Source of the DNA: JBHGBM01 sp041946965
Lineage (GTDB): Bacteria > Acidobacteriota > Terriglobia > Bryobacterales > Bryobacteraceae
DNA: 64,000 nt
Direction of reading: 5' to 3'
NCBI GenBank assembly: GCA_041946965.1
Contig: JBHGBM010000023.1
Location: 62,001 to 126,000, forward strand
In this document: positions 34,915 to 41,986 of the stretch, piece by piece
Layout: each line of letters begins with the position of its first letter
Position numbering within the stretch: position 1 is the stretch's first letter
The notes under the pieces: model-generated
Told to the model about the DNA's origin: nothing
What the model saw: only the letters and a program-made list of their open reading frames with translations
Database searches by the model: none
Made by a program: the position numbers and the translations under genes

Positions 34915-34922
34915 GCGCGCGA

Positions 34923-35546
34923 TTACAACTGCTCGATCTCGGTCTCCAGCATGGCCACGTGCTCCTCCTCTTCGGAGGCGAGCTCCAGGCACAGCTCTTT
35001 CTCGAGGCCCTCAGGAAGCTGGGCGGCCAGGTGGCGGAAATGGTCGCGGGTGCGGCGCTCCATTTCGAGCGCCATCTGGTACAGCTCGCGGATGCCCGCG
35101 TCCTCGGCGGAAGGCAGCCCCTGGAAGAGCCAATCCGCAAGCAGCTTTTCGCCGCTTGGGGAGAGGTCGATCGCCGCGCGGTCCAGGTGCGCGTGGTACT
35201 TCTCCTCGAGCTCGTGCAGGTGGTCGAGCTCGGCCTCGTAGAGCCGTTCGAGCAACTGCCGGCGCAGGGGGTCCTTGGCGCGCTCGCGCGCCATTTTGTA
35301 AAAGTGGAACGAATTCAGCTCGAACTGCACGGCGTCGCGCACGGCCTGGAAGCGCATGCCGTCGCCCAGGTCGCGGCCTTCCACCACTTCCAGATCTCCG
35401 CCGCACAGGAAGCACTTGCCGTAAGGCAGCGCGAAGCCGGTGGTGAGCTTGTGGCAGCTCTTGCACTTCCACGTGTAGCGGACCTGCGCGCAGCAGATCT
35501 CATCCTCTTCGAGCGTGCGGCGGCACTTCGGACAGGCGGATGGCAT
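34923..35546 (-). CDS. Ferritin-like (rubrerythrin-type) protein with N-terminal zinc ribbons
   Basis: 207 aa. The N-terminal 60 residues carry three Cys-x2-Cys pairs ('CPKC', 'CKSC', 'CFLC') plus a Cys-Cys, so two rubredoxin- or zinc-ribbon-like knuckles. Residues about 65-207 are a four-helix ferritin-like domain with 'FELNSFHFYKMA', 'EAELDHLHELEEKYH', 'MALEMERRTRDHF' and 'ASEEEEHVAML'; the ELDH and EEEH pairs are di-iron ExxH ligands. Such proteins scavenge peroxide or act as sulfoxide-linked erythrin relatives. Domain order (ribbons first) is the reverse of classical rubrerythrin. It starts one base before the end of the fused flavoprotein gene. Confidence 0.75.
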   Translation of the reverse strand: MPSACPKCRRTLEEDEICCAQVRYTWKCKSCHKLTTGFALPYGKCFLCGGDLEVVEGRDLGDGMRFQAVRDAVQFELNSFHFYKMARERAKDPLRRQLLERLYEAELDHLHELEEKYHAHLDRAAIDLSPSGEKLLADWLFQGLPSAEDAGIRELYQMALEMERRTRDHFRHLAAQLPEGLEKELCLELASEEEEHVAMLETEIEQL

Positions 35547-37915
35547 CAGACGCTCCTCGCTTCGGCCAGTTCTGGCCTGGTGATTCCCAGGTAGTCGAGC
35601 ATGCCCTTCGCGGCGCGGCGCCCGGCGCCCATCGCCAGGATGACCGTGGCGCTTCCGGTGCTGATGTCGCCGCCGGCGAACACGCCGGGGAGCGAGGTCA
35701 TGCCGGTCTTCTCATCCACCGTGATGTAGCCCCACTTGTTCACCTGCAAGCCGGGCGTGGTCTGGGCGATGATCGGGTTCGCCGAGGTGCCCAGCGCGTA
35801 AATCACGGTATCCACGTCCATGGTGAAATCGGAGCCCGGCACGGGGATCGGACGGCGGCGCCCGGAGGCGTCCGGTTCGCCAAGCTGCATCTCCCGGCAG
35901 CGCATGCCCGTCACCCATCCCGAGTCGTCCCCCAGGATCTCCACCGGCGTGGTGAGCCAGCGGAACTCGACGCCCTCTTCGACGGCGTGCTCCAGCTCCT
36001 CGGCGCGCGCCGGCGATTCGCGGCGCGAACGCCGGTAGACGATGCTCACCGATTCGGCGCCCATACGCAGCGCGACGCGCGAGGCGTCCATGGCGGTGTT
36101 GCCCGCTCCGATCACGGCCACGCGCTTGCCCATCCCCACCGGCGTGTCGTAGATCGGCTGCCGGTGGCCGCGCATCAGGTTCACGCGCGTGAGAAACTCG
36201 TTGGCGGAAAAGACGCCGTTGTAAGCCTCGCCAGGGATGCCCATGAACTTCGGCGAGCCCGCGCCGGTGCCGATGAACACCGCGTCGTAGCCCATCTCGC
36301 TCATGAGCTGCGGGATGGTGAAGAGCTTGCCGATGATGGCGTCCAGCCGGATCTCGACGCCCAGCTTGCGCAGGTTGTCGATCTCCTGGTCAATGATGAT
36401 GTCCGGCAGGCGGAACTCGGGGATGCCGTACTTCAGCACACCGCCGGCCACGTGCAGGGCTTCGTACACCGTGACCTTCACCCCGGCGCGCGCCAGGTCG
36501 CCCGCGCAGGCCAGTCCCGCGGGACCGGAACCGACGATCGCGGCGCGCTTCAGGCCGGCGCCCGCCAGCGGCGCGGGCGTTTCCTCCCAGCCGCGGCCGG
36601 AGGCGAAGTCCGCTACGAACCGCTCCAGGCGGCCGATGGCCACCGGCTCGTACTTGTTGCCCACGATGCACACCGCTTCGCACTGGCTTTCCTGCGGGCA
36701 CACGCGCCCGCACACCGCAGGCAGCGCGTTGGACTGTTTCAGGATGCGGTAGGAAGTCTTGATGTCGCGCCGGGCCAGCGCGGAGATGAAGCCTGGAATG
36801 TCGATGCTCACCGGGCAACCGGCGATGCAGCGCGGCTTCTTGCAGCGCAGGCAGCGCTCGGCTTCCACCAGCGCGTCTTCCATGGCCAGCCCGAGCGCCA
36901 CTTCCTTGAAGTTGCGCGCGCGCACTTCCGGCGCCTGGTGCGGCATGGAAACGCGGTTCGGAGTGATGGTGCGGATGTTCTTCGGCAGCTTCATCTCCGG
37001 CGTTTCCGGGATGGGGGCGGGCGCGGCAGGCAGCTCCGGCGGGATCTCCGGCGCGCTGTGCTCGTACGGCATGCTGGCGAGCTTCTCCGACTCGGCGCGG
37101 TAGCGGTCGAGCGCCGCCTTCTCCTCGCGGTGGAAACGTTTCTGGCGCAGGTTCAACTCGTCGAAGTTCACCAGGTGGCCGTCGAAATCGGCGCCGTCCA
37201 CGCAGGCGAACTTCATTTCGCCGCCCACCGTCACGCGACAGGAGCCGCACATGCCGGTGCCGTCCACCATGATCGAGTTCAGGCTGACCACGGTGCGGAT
37301 GCCGTAAGGCCGCGTGGTCTCGCTGCACGCCTGCATCATGGGGATGGGCCCGATGGCCACCACTTCGGCGATGTCCTTGTGGCTCGCGAGCACGTCGGCC
37401 AGCGCGTGCGTGACGAAGCCCTGGCGGCCGTAGGTGCCGTCATTGGTGGTGACGATCAGCTCGTCGCTGAACTCGCGGAAACGATCCACCCAGAACAACT
37501 GCTCGCGCGTGCGGAAGCCGACGATGGAGAGGGTCCGGTTGCCGGCCAGCTTGTACGCGCGCAACTGCGGGAACACCGGCGCCACGCCGAGCCCGCCGCC
37601 CACCAGCACCACCGTACCTTCCACCCGCCGGATGTGGCTGGGCAGGCCAAGCGGCCCGATGAAGTCCAGGACGTAGTCGCCCTGCTTCATTTCCAGCATT
37701 TCGAAGGTGGTCTTGCCTACCGCCTGCACCACCACGGTGACGGTGCCGCGCTCCGGGTCCATATCGGCCACGGTGAGCGGGATGCGCTCGCCGCGTTCGT
37801 CGATGCGCACCATCACGAAGTGGCCTGGCAGCGCGGCTCGCGCCACCTCCGGCGCGTGCACGTCCCACAGGAACGTCACAGGGCCGAACTGGTCCCTATG
37901 CAAAATCCGGAACAA
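35546..37915 (-). CDS. Fused NfnB/SudB-type ferredoxin:NADP oxidoreductase subunit and GltD-type glutamate synthase small subunit
   Basis: 789 aa. Residues 1-280 are a FAD/NAD-binding electron-transfer subunit as in DHOD-B, sulfide dehydrogenase beta and NfnA ('PGHFVMVRIDERGERIPLT', 'VVLVGGGLGVAPVFPQLRAYKL') with a [2Fe-2S] motif 'GTGMCGSCRV...FACVDG'. A linker rich in Pro (about 300-335) leads to a GltD-type half (340-789) with two 4Fe-4S-like clusters ('CLRCKKPRCIAGCPVSIDIPGF', 'CGRVCPQESQCEAVC') and two FAD/NAD folds ('AIVGSGPAGLACAG', 'VAVIGAGNTAMDASR'). It fuses the two subunits of the NfnAB/SudAB type. No ATG fits; I place the start at TTG 37915 by comparison with DHOD-B, with GGGGG about 10 nt upstream. 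Confidence 0.83.
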   Translation of the reverse strand: MFRILHRDQFGPVTFLWDVHAPEVARAALPGHFVMVRIDERGERIPLTVADMDPERGTVTVVVQAVGKTTFEMLEMKQGDYVLDFIGPLGLPSHIRRVEGTVVLVGGGLGVAPVFPQLRAYKLAGNRTLSIVGFRTREQLFWVDRFREFSDELIVTTNDGTYGRQGFVTHALADVLASHKDIAEVVAIGPIPMMQACSETTRPYGIRTVVSLNSIMVDGTGMCGSCRVTVGGEMKFACVDGADFDGHLVNFDELNLRQKRFHREEKAALDRYRAESEKLASMPYEHSAPEIPPELPAAPAPIPETPEMKLPKNIRTITPNRVSMPHQAPEVRARNFKEVALGLAMEDALVEAERCLRCKKPRCIAGCPVSIDIPGFISALARRDIKTSYRILKQSNALPAVCGRVCPQESQCEAVCIVGNKYEPVAIGRLERFVADFASGRGWEETPAPLAGAGLKRAAIVGSGPAGLACAGDLARAGVKVTVYEALHVAGGVLKYGIPEFRLPDIIIDQEIDNLRKLGVEIRLDAIIGKLFTIPQLMSEMGYDAVFIGTGAGSPKFMGIPGEAYNGVFSANEFLTRVNLMRGHRQPIYDTPVGMGKRVAVIGAGNTAMDASRVALRMGAESVSIVYRRSRRESPARAEELEHAVEEGVEFRWLTTPVEILGDDSGWVTGMRCREMQLGEPDASGRRRPIPVPGSDFTMDVDTVIYALGTSANPIIAQTTPGLQVNKWGYITVDEKTGMTSLPGVFAGGDISTGSATVILAMGAGRRAAKGMLDYLGITRPELAEARSV

Positions 37916-37965
37916 AAAGGAATTTCCCCCTTTAAATTCTATGCTAACAGAATTCGCCGGTCGGC

Positions 37966-38667
37966 CTAGATGCGGCCGAACTTGGCGACCGCTTCGCGAA
38001 TCGACTTGAACTTCTCGATAAAGGGATACATGCTGTGCTCGGTTGCGTCGAGCTCCTGCGCTTTCTTGAGCACGGCGGCGGCGCGCTCGCGCGGCACCAC
38101 CGCGACGCCGTCCTCGTCCGCCACGATGATGTCGTTGGGATTGACGCGCACGCCGGCGCAGGTGACGGGCACGTTGGCGCCCGCGAACCGGTAGTGGTTG
38201 ACGGACGTGGAGGGCACGATGCCGCGCGCGTAGACGGGGAATTGCAGGCGCTTGATCTGCGGGATGTCGCGCACGCCCGCATCCACCACGGCGCCCGCCA
38301 GGCCGCGATACTTCATGCAGGTGGCCATCAGGCCGCCGATGCCGGCGATATCGGCGCCCTCCGGCATGACCATGACGTAGACGGAGCCGGCGGGTGCGGA
38401 ATCGATGGCGTCCAGCATGCCCTGCGAGGCGGGCGCGCCGTCCTTGTGCTCCTCCTTCTTCATGAGCACGGTGACCGCGGGCCCGGCGAACTTGGTGGTG
38501 AACAGCGGGCGCATGTCGTGCGCCATGTGGGCGCGCTGGCCGTAGAGCTGTTCCATGGCGTCGGCCACGGAGGCGACCTCGACGTGGCGGAAGCCTTCGA
38601 CGATGGGATCGGTCTGGGCCGCAAGGCCGCACGCGAGAAGCGAAGAGAGGAAGAACAGACGCGTCAT
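37966..38667 (-). CDS. RraA-family protein with signal peptide
   Basis: 233 aa. 'MTRLFFLSSLLACGLAAQ' is a signal peptide, so the mature protein is periplasmic, unlike the cytoplasmic RNase E inhibitor RraA. The fold is clear: 'ASQGMLDAIDSAPAGSVYVMVM', 'LAGAVVDAGVRDIPQI' containing the D-x-G-x-R-D motif, and 'FPVYARGIVPSTSV'. Members can be HMG/CHA aldolases, whose R and D residues are present. A TACAAT box 8 nt before ATG 38667 suggests leaderless transcription. It is divergent from the tRNA-Glu remnant. A second RraA with signal peptide is at 54173-54976. Confidence 0.8.
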   Translation of the reverse strand: MTRLFFLSSLLACGLAAQTDPIVEGFRHVEVASVADAMEQLYGQRAHMAHDMRPLFTTKFAGPAVTVLMKKEEHKDGAPASQGMLDAIDSAPAGSVYVMVMPEGADIAGIGGLMATCMKYRGLAGAVVDAGVRDIPQIKRLQFPVYARGIVPSTSVNHYRFAGANVPVTCAGVRVNPNDIIVADEDGVAVVPRERAAAVLKKAQELDATEHSMYPFIEKFKSIREAVAKFGRI

Positions 38668-38675
38668 AGAATGCA

Positions 38676-38681
38676 ATTGTA
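38676..38681 (-). promoter_or_regulatory. TACAAT -10-like box, 8 nt before the RraA start
   Basis: TACAAT on the minus strand, 8 nt from ATG 38667 with no Shine-Dalgarno sequence. Confidence 0.42.
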
Positions 38682-38694
38682 CCCGCAGGGCGAG

Positions 38695-38724
38695 TTGACG
38701 GTAGAGGGCGCCGGCAGGTACATT
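38695..38724 (+). promoter_or_regulatory. Promoter of the tRNA-Glu gene
   Basis: TTGACG (38695-38700) and TACATT (38719-38724) are 18 nt apart and end 31 nt before the tRNA's first base. This is a normal position for a tRNA promoter and shows that the tRNA 5' end is native to this site. Confidence 0.55.
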
Positions 38725-38755
38725 AGAGATGATTGTCCTGCCCATTCGGCATAGC

Positions 38756-38810
38756 GTCCCCATCGTCTAGCCCGGCCTAGGACATCGCCCTTTCACGGCG
38801 GTAACGGGGG
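38756..38810 (+). pseudogene. tRNA-Glu (anticodon TTC), 5' two-thirds only; T-arm missing
   Basis: Bases 38756-38805 match bacterial tRNA-Glu: acceptor strand GTCCCCA, D-arm with GTCTAG...AGGAC, anticodon stem-loop CGCC-CTTTCAC-GGCG (anticodon TTC at 38792-38794) and variable GTAAC. The T-arm (GGTTCGAATCC) never follows. Instead GGGGGACCAGCC runs into the end of the minus-strand DUF4062 gene, whose stop TGA (38793-38795) lies inside the anticodon loop. The next GGGGAC could pair with the 5' GTCCCC, so a T-arm-less deletion product cannot be excluded, but it would not be a normal tRNA. Confidence 0.75.
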
Positions 38811-40301
38811 ACCAGCCACGTTGACTGTTATGGGGTAGTCAACTGCATCTGACGTGCCGTCATGATCGACGAACACAGCGAAGTCGAACTGTTCCGGAGC
38901 ATTATCGGATGTCGTTTGGATTTCCCAGATTGCAGCGGCTCTACCCGAAACAACTGCCAATTGCGCTATTGGGGTTGATGCAACATTTTCTGCTGAACTC
39001 ACGGGTTGACTTGGCCCGACTTCCGATGACGTCAGCTTCGCGACTGCACCGGTTGAGACGTTCTCCGTAGCAACCCAAAGTGTCATTCCAACGGGGACAT
39101 CTAAGAACAATGCCTTCACGCGCACAAGGCGTACAGCTTCGTCACGCGGGGCGAAGGCCCCCTTGAACTTTGCAGCATACCGCAGCGTGGCTATGCATTT
39201 TCGAGTGACCTTCGCAGACGCGCGGAGCCTAACTGGGGTGTCGAGTGTGCGCAAATTGTCAGCGTCGCGGATTGAAAAGCTGAGTGCGCCTTGAACTAGC
39301 GCGGCGGCGGCCGGTTGCGCAGGGCCAACGATGACGGCATTCTCACTCCCGAGAGCAATCAACGGCACAATTTGCCCTGGTGCGCCGAACCCTCCGGGGG
39401 CTACGGCACTGGCGTTTGCCCGAATGTTCGCTATGCGCAGTGTTCGGACGCGATCTGCGGAGGGCCACTCGAATTCAATATTCTCAAACGACAATGAGTT
39501 TCCGTGATACTGTCCTTTCCACGTTCGTTCTCCTGTGCCCGTAGCAGATACAACAACTGCGTCCGTAAGGTTTGGACCAACCAGACGGTTCGTGATACTG
39601 GTATTCAGAAAGACATGGATTGTCAGCCTCACGAGTCCACGCTGGACGCCGCTGCTGCTGAACGTAAGCGCGATATCACCCAGCGGCTCTGTCAGCCCTT
39701 CCGAGGCAACAAGAGTTGGCTGACAACCCGCCTCGCAGACCAGAACGCCCTTCTCGTGAGTGCGGCTGGCGTTATCAACCGAAACAGCCTCGACGACGTA
39801 CCTCGTCAATTCTAAAAACAGCATGCTCTCGAATTCGCGCAGGTCGTGGTACTCCTTGATTAGGGCCTTCCCTCTGTATTCCTCTTTGAACGCCAAAACC
39901 TGCTTATACTGGTCTAGCTCAGATTGGCTCGCGAACTCCACCGGGCACATTCTGAAATAGAGCCAAATGTCCGGCTTGTGCTCCTTCAGCCAGGTGGCAT
40001 ATGCTAAGCGAATCTCCCGTTCAGTTCCGCTTCTCGCGTCCATGACTGGCGTACCGAAGCGTTTCCAGAAAATGCCAACAACGAGATCAGACCTGTCGAT
40101 CTGTAGATCAGCCTCGATTCTAGCCTGGGGACCTTGGGCGTGAAGCCCCGGACGTGCCGTTTCCCATCCGAAGAGATCGAGCCGCACTTCGAGCTTCAAG
40201 GACGCTGCCCAGCGATTCACACGCTGAACAACTTGCGTCAAGCATTCACGCTCCTCCTCCACGTCGCCAGGGGAGCATACTACCAGTCGCATCGCACGCA
40301 T
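38793..40301 (-). CDS. DUF4062 domain protein fused to an acidobacterial surface-type C-terminal region
   Basis: 502 aa from ATG 40301 (ATG 40292 also possible). Residues about 4-105 are DUF4062: 'MRLVVCSPGDVEEERECLTQ' opening and 'DRSDLVVGIFWKRFGTPV', a cytosolic TIR/STAND-associated sensor fold. Residues about 190-300 ('ASEGLTEPLGDIALTF', 'IHVFLNTSITNRL', 'LRIANIRANASAVAP') read like the repeated beta module of acidobacterial secreted proteins, where 'EPVGDI' and 'FLNTNIT' and 'RANAN' motifs recur. There is no signal peptide. The last residues (P-P-L-P-P) are encoded across the tRNA remnant, so the natural C-terminus was probably lost. Composition is visibly more A/T-rich than neighbours. 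Confidence 0.65.
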   Translation of the reverse strand: MRAMRLVVCSPGDVEEERECLTQVVQRVNRWAASLKLEVRLDLFGWETARPGLHAQGPQARIEADLQIDRSDLVVGIFWKRFGTPVMDARSGTEREIRLAYATWLKEHKPDIWLYFRMCPVEFASQSELDQYKQVLAFKEEYRGKALIKEYHDLREFESMLFLELTRYVVEAVSVDNASRTHEKGVLVCEAGCQPTLVASEGLTEPLGDIALTFSSSGVQRGLVRLTIHVFLNTSITNRLVGPNLTDAVVVSATGTGERTWKGQYHGNSLSFENIEFEWPSADRVRTLRIANIRANASAVAPGGFGAPGQIVPLIALGSENAVIVGPAQPAAAALVQGALSFSIRDADNLRTLDTPVRLRASAKVTRKCIATLRYAAKFKGAFAPRDEAVRLVRVKALFLDVPVGMTLWVATENVSTGAVAKLTSSEVGPSQPVSSAENVASTPIAQLAVVSGRAAAIWEIQTTSDNAPEQFDFAVFVDHDGTSDAVDYPITVNVAGPPLPP

Positions 40302-40612
40302 AATTTGCGAACCGGTCCACAAGCATCCATCGGAGCACCATTCTACGACAATGTGCTCACTTGTTTCCAGGATGAGAAAGCGGACGCAAATGGGATGAGT
40401 ACCAGGAGCAGAACCGGGCGGCCGGCCGGGTGACGAAGACCGTGCAATAGACCCAGTGGGCTTGATCCCCGCTTAGCCCAGGCGACTCGGCGGAATGGTC
40501 GCGCGGGGCAAAACGCGTCGGTCAAAACGCGTCAGCCTGAACTGTGCGATTATCCGGTCGGTCAGCAAGGATCCCCAGCCCGTGTGACAACTTCTGGCCG
40601 CCGCGCTTCGGC
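40302..40612. other. A/T-richer spacer with no confident gene
   Basis: No reading frame with recognisable family similarity. Contains a two-copy direct repeat at 40509-40533 and otherwise nothing I can name. It lies between the DUF4062 chimera and the ExbD-like fragment and belongs to the inserted or rearranged patch. Confidence 0.5.
40509..40533. repeat. Direct repeat CAAAACGCGTC x2, spaced 14 bp start-to-start
   Basis: CAAAACGCGTC occurs at 40509-40519 and again at 40523-40533. Each contains the palindrome ACGCGT. Two copies only; could be a protein-binding pair (arm-type site or iteron) or chance. Confidence 0.55.
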
Positions 40613-40882
40613 TCACCGGGACACGCTCAGCTTTATGCCGTACGGCGGAACAAATCCCTGCTTCACCGTGTTCTGGGGAGATGCGGTAAGCAGCACTACC
40701 GGCCTACCACGCAAGGCGTCCAAGACGGTGACTGCTTTCTGATACGGCGTCCGAGAGTCGGCTCTTACATACACGATTTCTTCACTCAACTTGCTGAGCG
40801 CAACTGGCTCGGCGGGTTTGACGCCGACGAACACTCTTTCGTCTGCCAACCGCCGATTGGGTTCCCAGCGAACTGTCGCCAT
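40613..40882 (-). pseudogene. Orphan ExbD/TolR periplasmic-domain fragment
   Basis: 89 codons from ATG 40882 to the stop at 40613. 'EIVYVRADSRTPYQKAVTVLDAL' followed by 'PVVLLTASPQ' matches the conserved C-terminal periplasmic domain of ExbD/TolR ('V.VRAD...PYG.VV.VMD...G'). The N-terminal cytoplasmic tail and single transmembrane helix with the proton-channel Asp are absent, and no ExbB or TonB is nearby. A short periplasmic protein would need a signal peptide, which is also absent, so I treat it as a remnant. Confidence 0.5.
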
Positions 40883-40971
40883 ATTGACGCCATTTTCGGG
40901 GCCCTCCCGGCGGCAGCAGGCTTACGCAGCGCCCGCGGAAGCCGGCCGGAGCCGGGCGGCGTTCCGCCGGA

Positions 40972-40977
40972 TACAAT
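40972..40977 (+). promoter_or_regulatory. TACAAT -10-like box, 7 nt before the pta start
   Basis: TACAAT, then 7 nt, then ATG 40985, with no ribosome site. Confidence 0.45.
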
Positions 40978-40984
40978 AGGCGTC

Positions 40985-41986
40985 ATGTCCGTCCCGCAAG
41001 CCGCCGCCGACTTCATGGCGGCGCAGGCCGCCCGTCTGCGCGCGTTGAAGGTCCGGAAGCGGATCGTGTTCCCGGAGGGTGAAGACCCCCGGGTGCTCGA
41101 GGCCGCTGCGCGCCTGGCGCGGGACGGCATGCTCGAGGCGATCCTGGTCGGTAAGACGCCCGCCTCCCCGCCCCCGGGCGTTCTCTTCGTCGAGCCTGAG
41201 CGCTCGCCGCGAGTGAATTACTACGCCTCCATCTATTACGAGCGGCGGCGGTCGCGCGGCGTCACCGAGACCGAAGCCCGCCGAACGGCCCGGCTCCCCA
41301 TGTACTTCGCCAAGCTGATGGTCGCGGCCGGCGATGCCGACGGCAGCGTGGGCGGGTGTTCCACCTCGACGGCGGAAGCCGTCCGCGCGGCCCTGCAATG
41401 CATCGGCACCCAAACGGCGGTCCGCACGCTCTCGAGCGTCTTCATCATGGCGCTCCATGACCGCCGTTTCGGGCACAACGGCCTGCTCGCGCTGGCCGAC
41501 TGCGCGATCGTCGTCGAGCCGACCTCGGTGCAACTGGCGGAGATCGCCATCGCCACGGCGGAGAACACCCGCATCCTGCTCGACACCGAACCCGTGGTGG
41601 CGCTGCTCTCCTTCTCCACCGCCGGAAGCACCAGGCACAAGGCCGTGGACAAAGTGGTGGAGGCCGTGCGAGTCATTCGGGCGCGCGCGCCGGAGCTCCA
41701 CGTGGACGGGGAGATGCAGGCGGACGCCGCTCTGGTGCCCGCGGTGGGGCGGGCCAAAGCGCCCGGCTCCACGGTGGCGGGCCGGGCCAATACCCTGATT
41801 TTCCCGGACCTCGCCTCCGCAAACATCGCCTACAAGATGGTGGAGCGCCTGGCGGGCGCCGCGGCGATCGGCCCATTCCTGCAAGGGTTGGCCAAGGCGG
41901 GCAACGACCTTTCGCGGGGCTGCTCGGCCGAGGACATCTACAACGTCGCGGTGGTCACCGCGCTTCAGGCTGCCATGCGGCGCTGA
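40985..41986 (+). CDS. pta: Phosphate acetyltransferase
   Basis: 333 aa, the short PTA form (no DRTGG or cobyrinic-acid domain). It converts acetyl-CoA and phosphate to acetyl phosphate. Signatures: 'KRIVFPEGEDPRVLEAAARLARDG', 'ADGSVGGCSTSTAEAVRAALQCIG', 'ADCAIVVEPTSVQLAEIAIATAEN', 'VDGEMQADAALVPAVGRAKAPGS' and 'ANTLIFPDLASANIAYKMVERL'. Related phosphate butyryltransferases lack this set. It starts at ATG 40985 with a TACAAT box 7 nt before. It faces ackA and the two coding regions overlap by 32 bp (41955-41986). Confidence 0.92.
   Translation: MSVPQAAADFMAAQAARLRALKVRKRIVFPEGEDPRVLEAAARLARDGMLEAILVGKTPASPPPGVLFVEPERSPRVNYYASIYYERRRSRGVTETEARRTARLPMYFAKLMVAAGDADGSVGGCSTSTAEAVRAALQCIGTQTAVRTLSSVFIMALHDRRFGHNGLLALADCAIVVEPTSVQLAEIAIATAENTRILLDTEPVVALLSFSTAGSTRHKAVDKVVEAVRVIRARAPELHVDGEMQADAALVPAVGRAKAPGSTVAGRANTLIFPDLASANIAYKMVERLAGAAAIGPFLQGLAKAGNDLSRGCSAEDIYNVAVVTALQAAMRR

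Noticed and set aside
38756..38832. An intact tRNA-Glu gene
   Set aside because: The T-loop GTTCGAAT and the closing acceptor with CCA cannot be found after GTAAC; the sequence enters the DUF4062 gene instead.
40509..40533. CRISPR array
   Set aside because: Only two short repeats and a 3-nt gap; no spacers and no cas genes.
40323..40984. Second half of the tRNA-Glu (attR) on the far side of the island
   Set aside because: I looked for GTTCGAATCCCC and TGGGGAC near 40.3-41.0 kb on both strands and found none.
38793..40984. An insertion sequence in the A/T-richer patch
   Set aside because: No transposase, no terminal inverted repeats and no target duplication could be seen.
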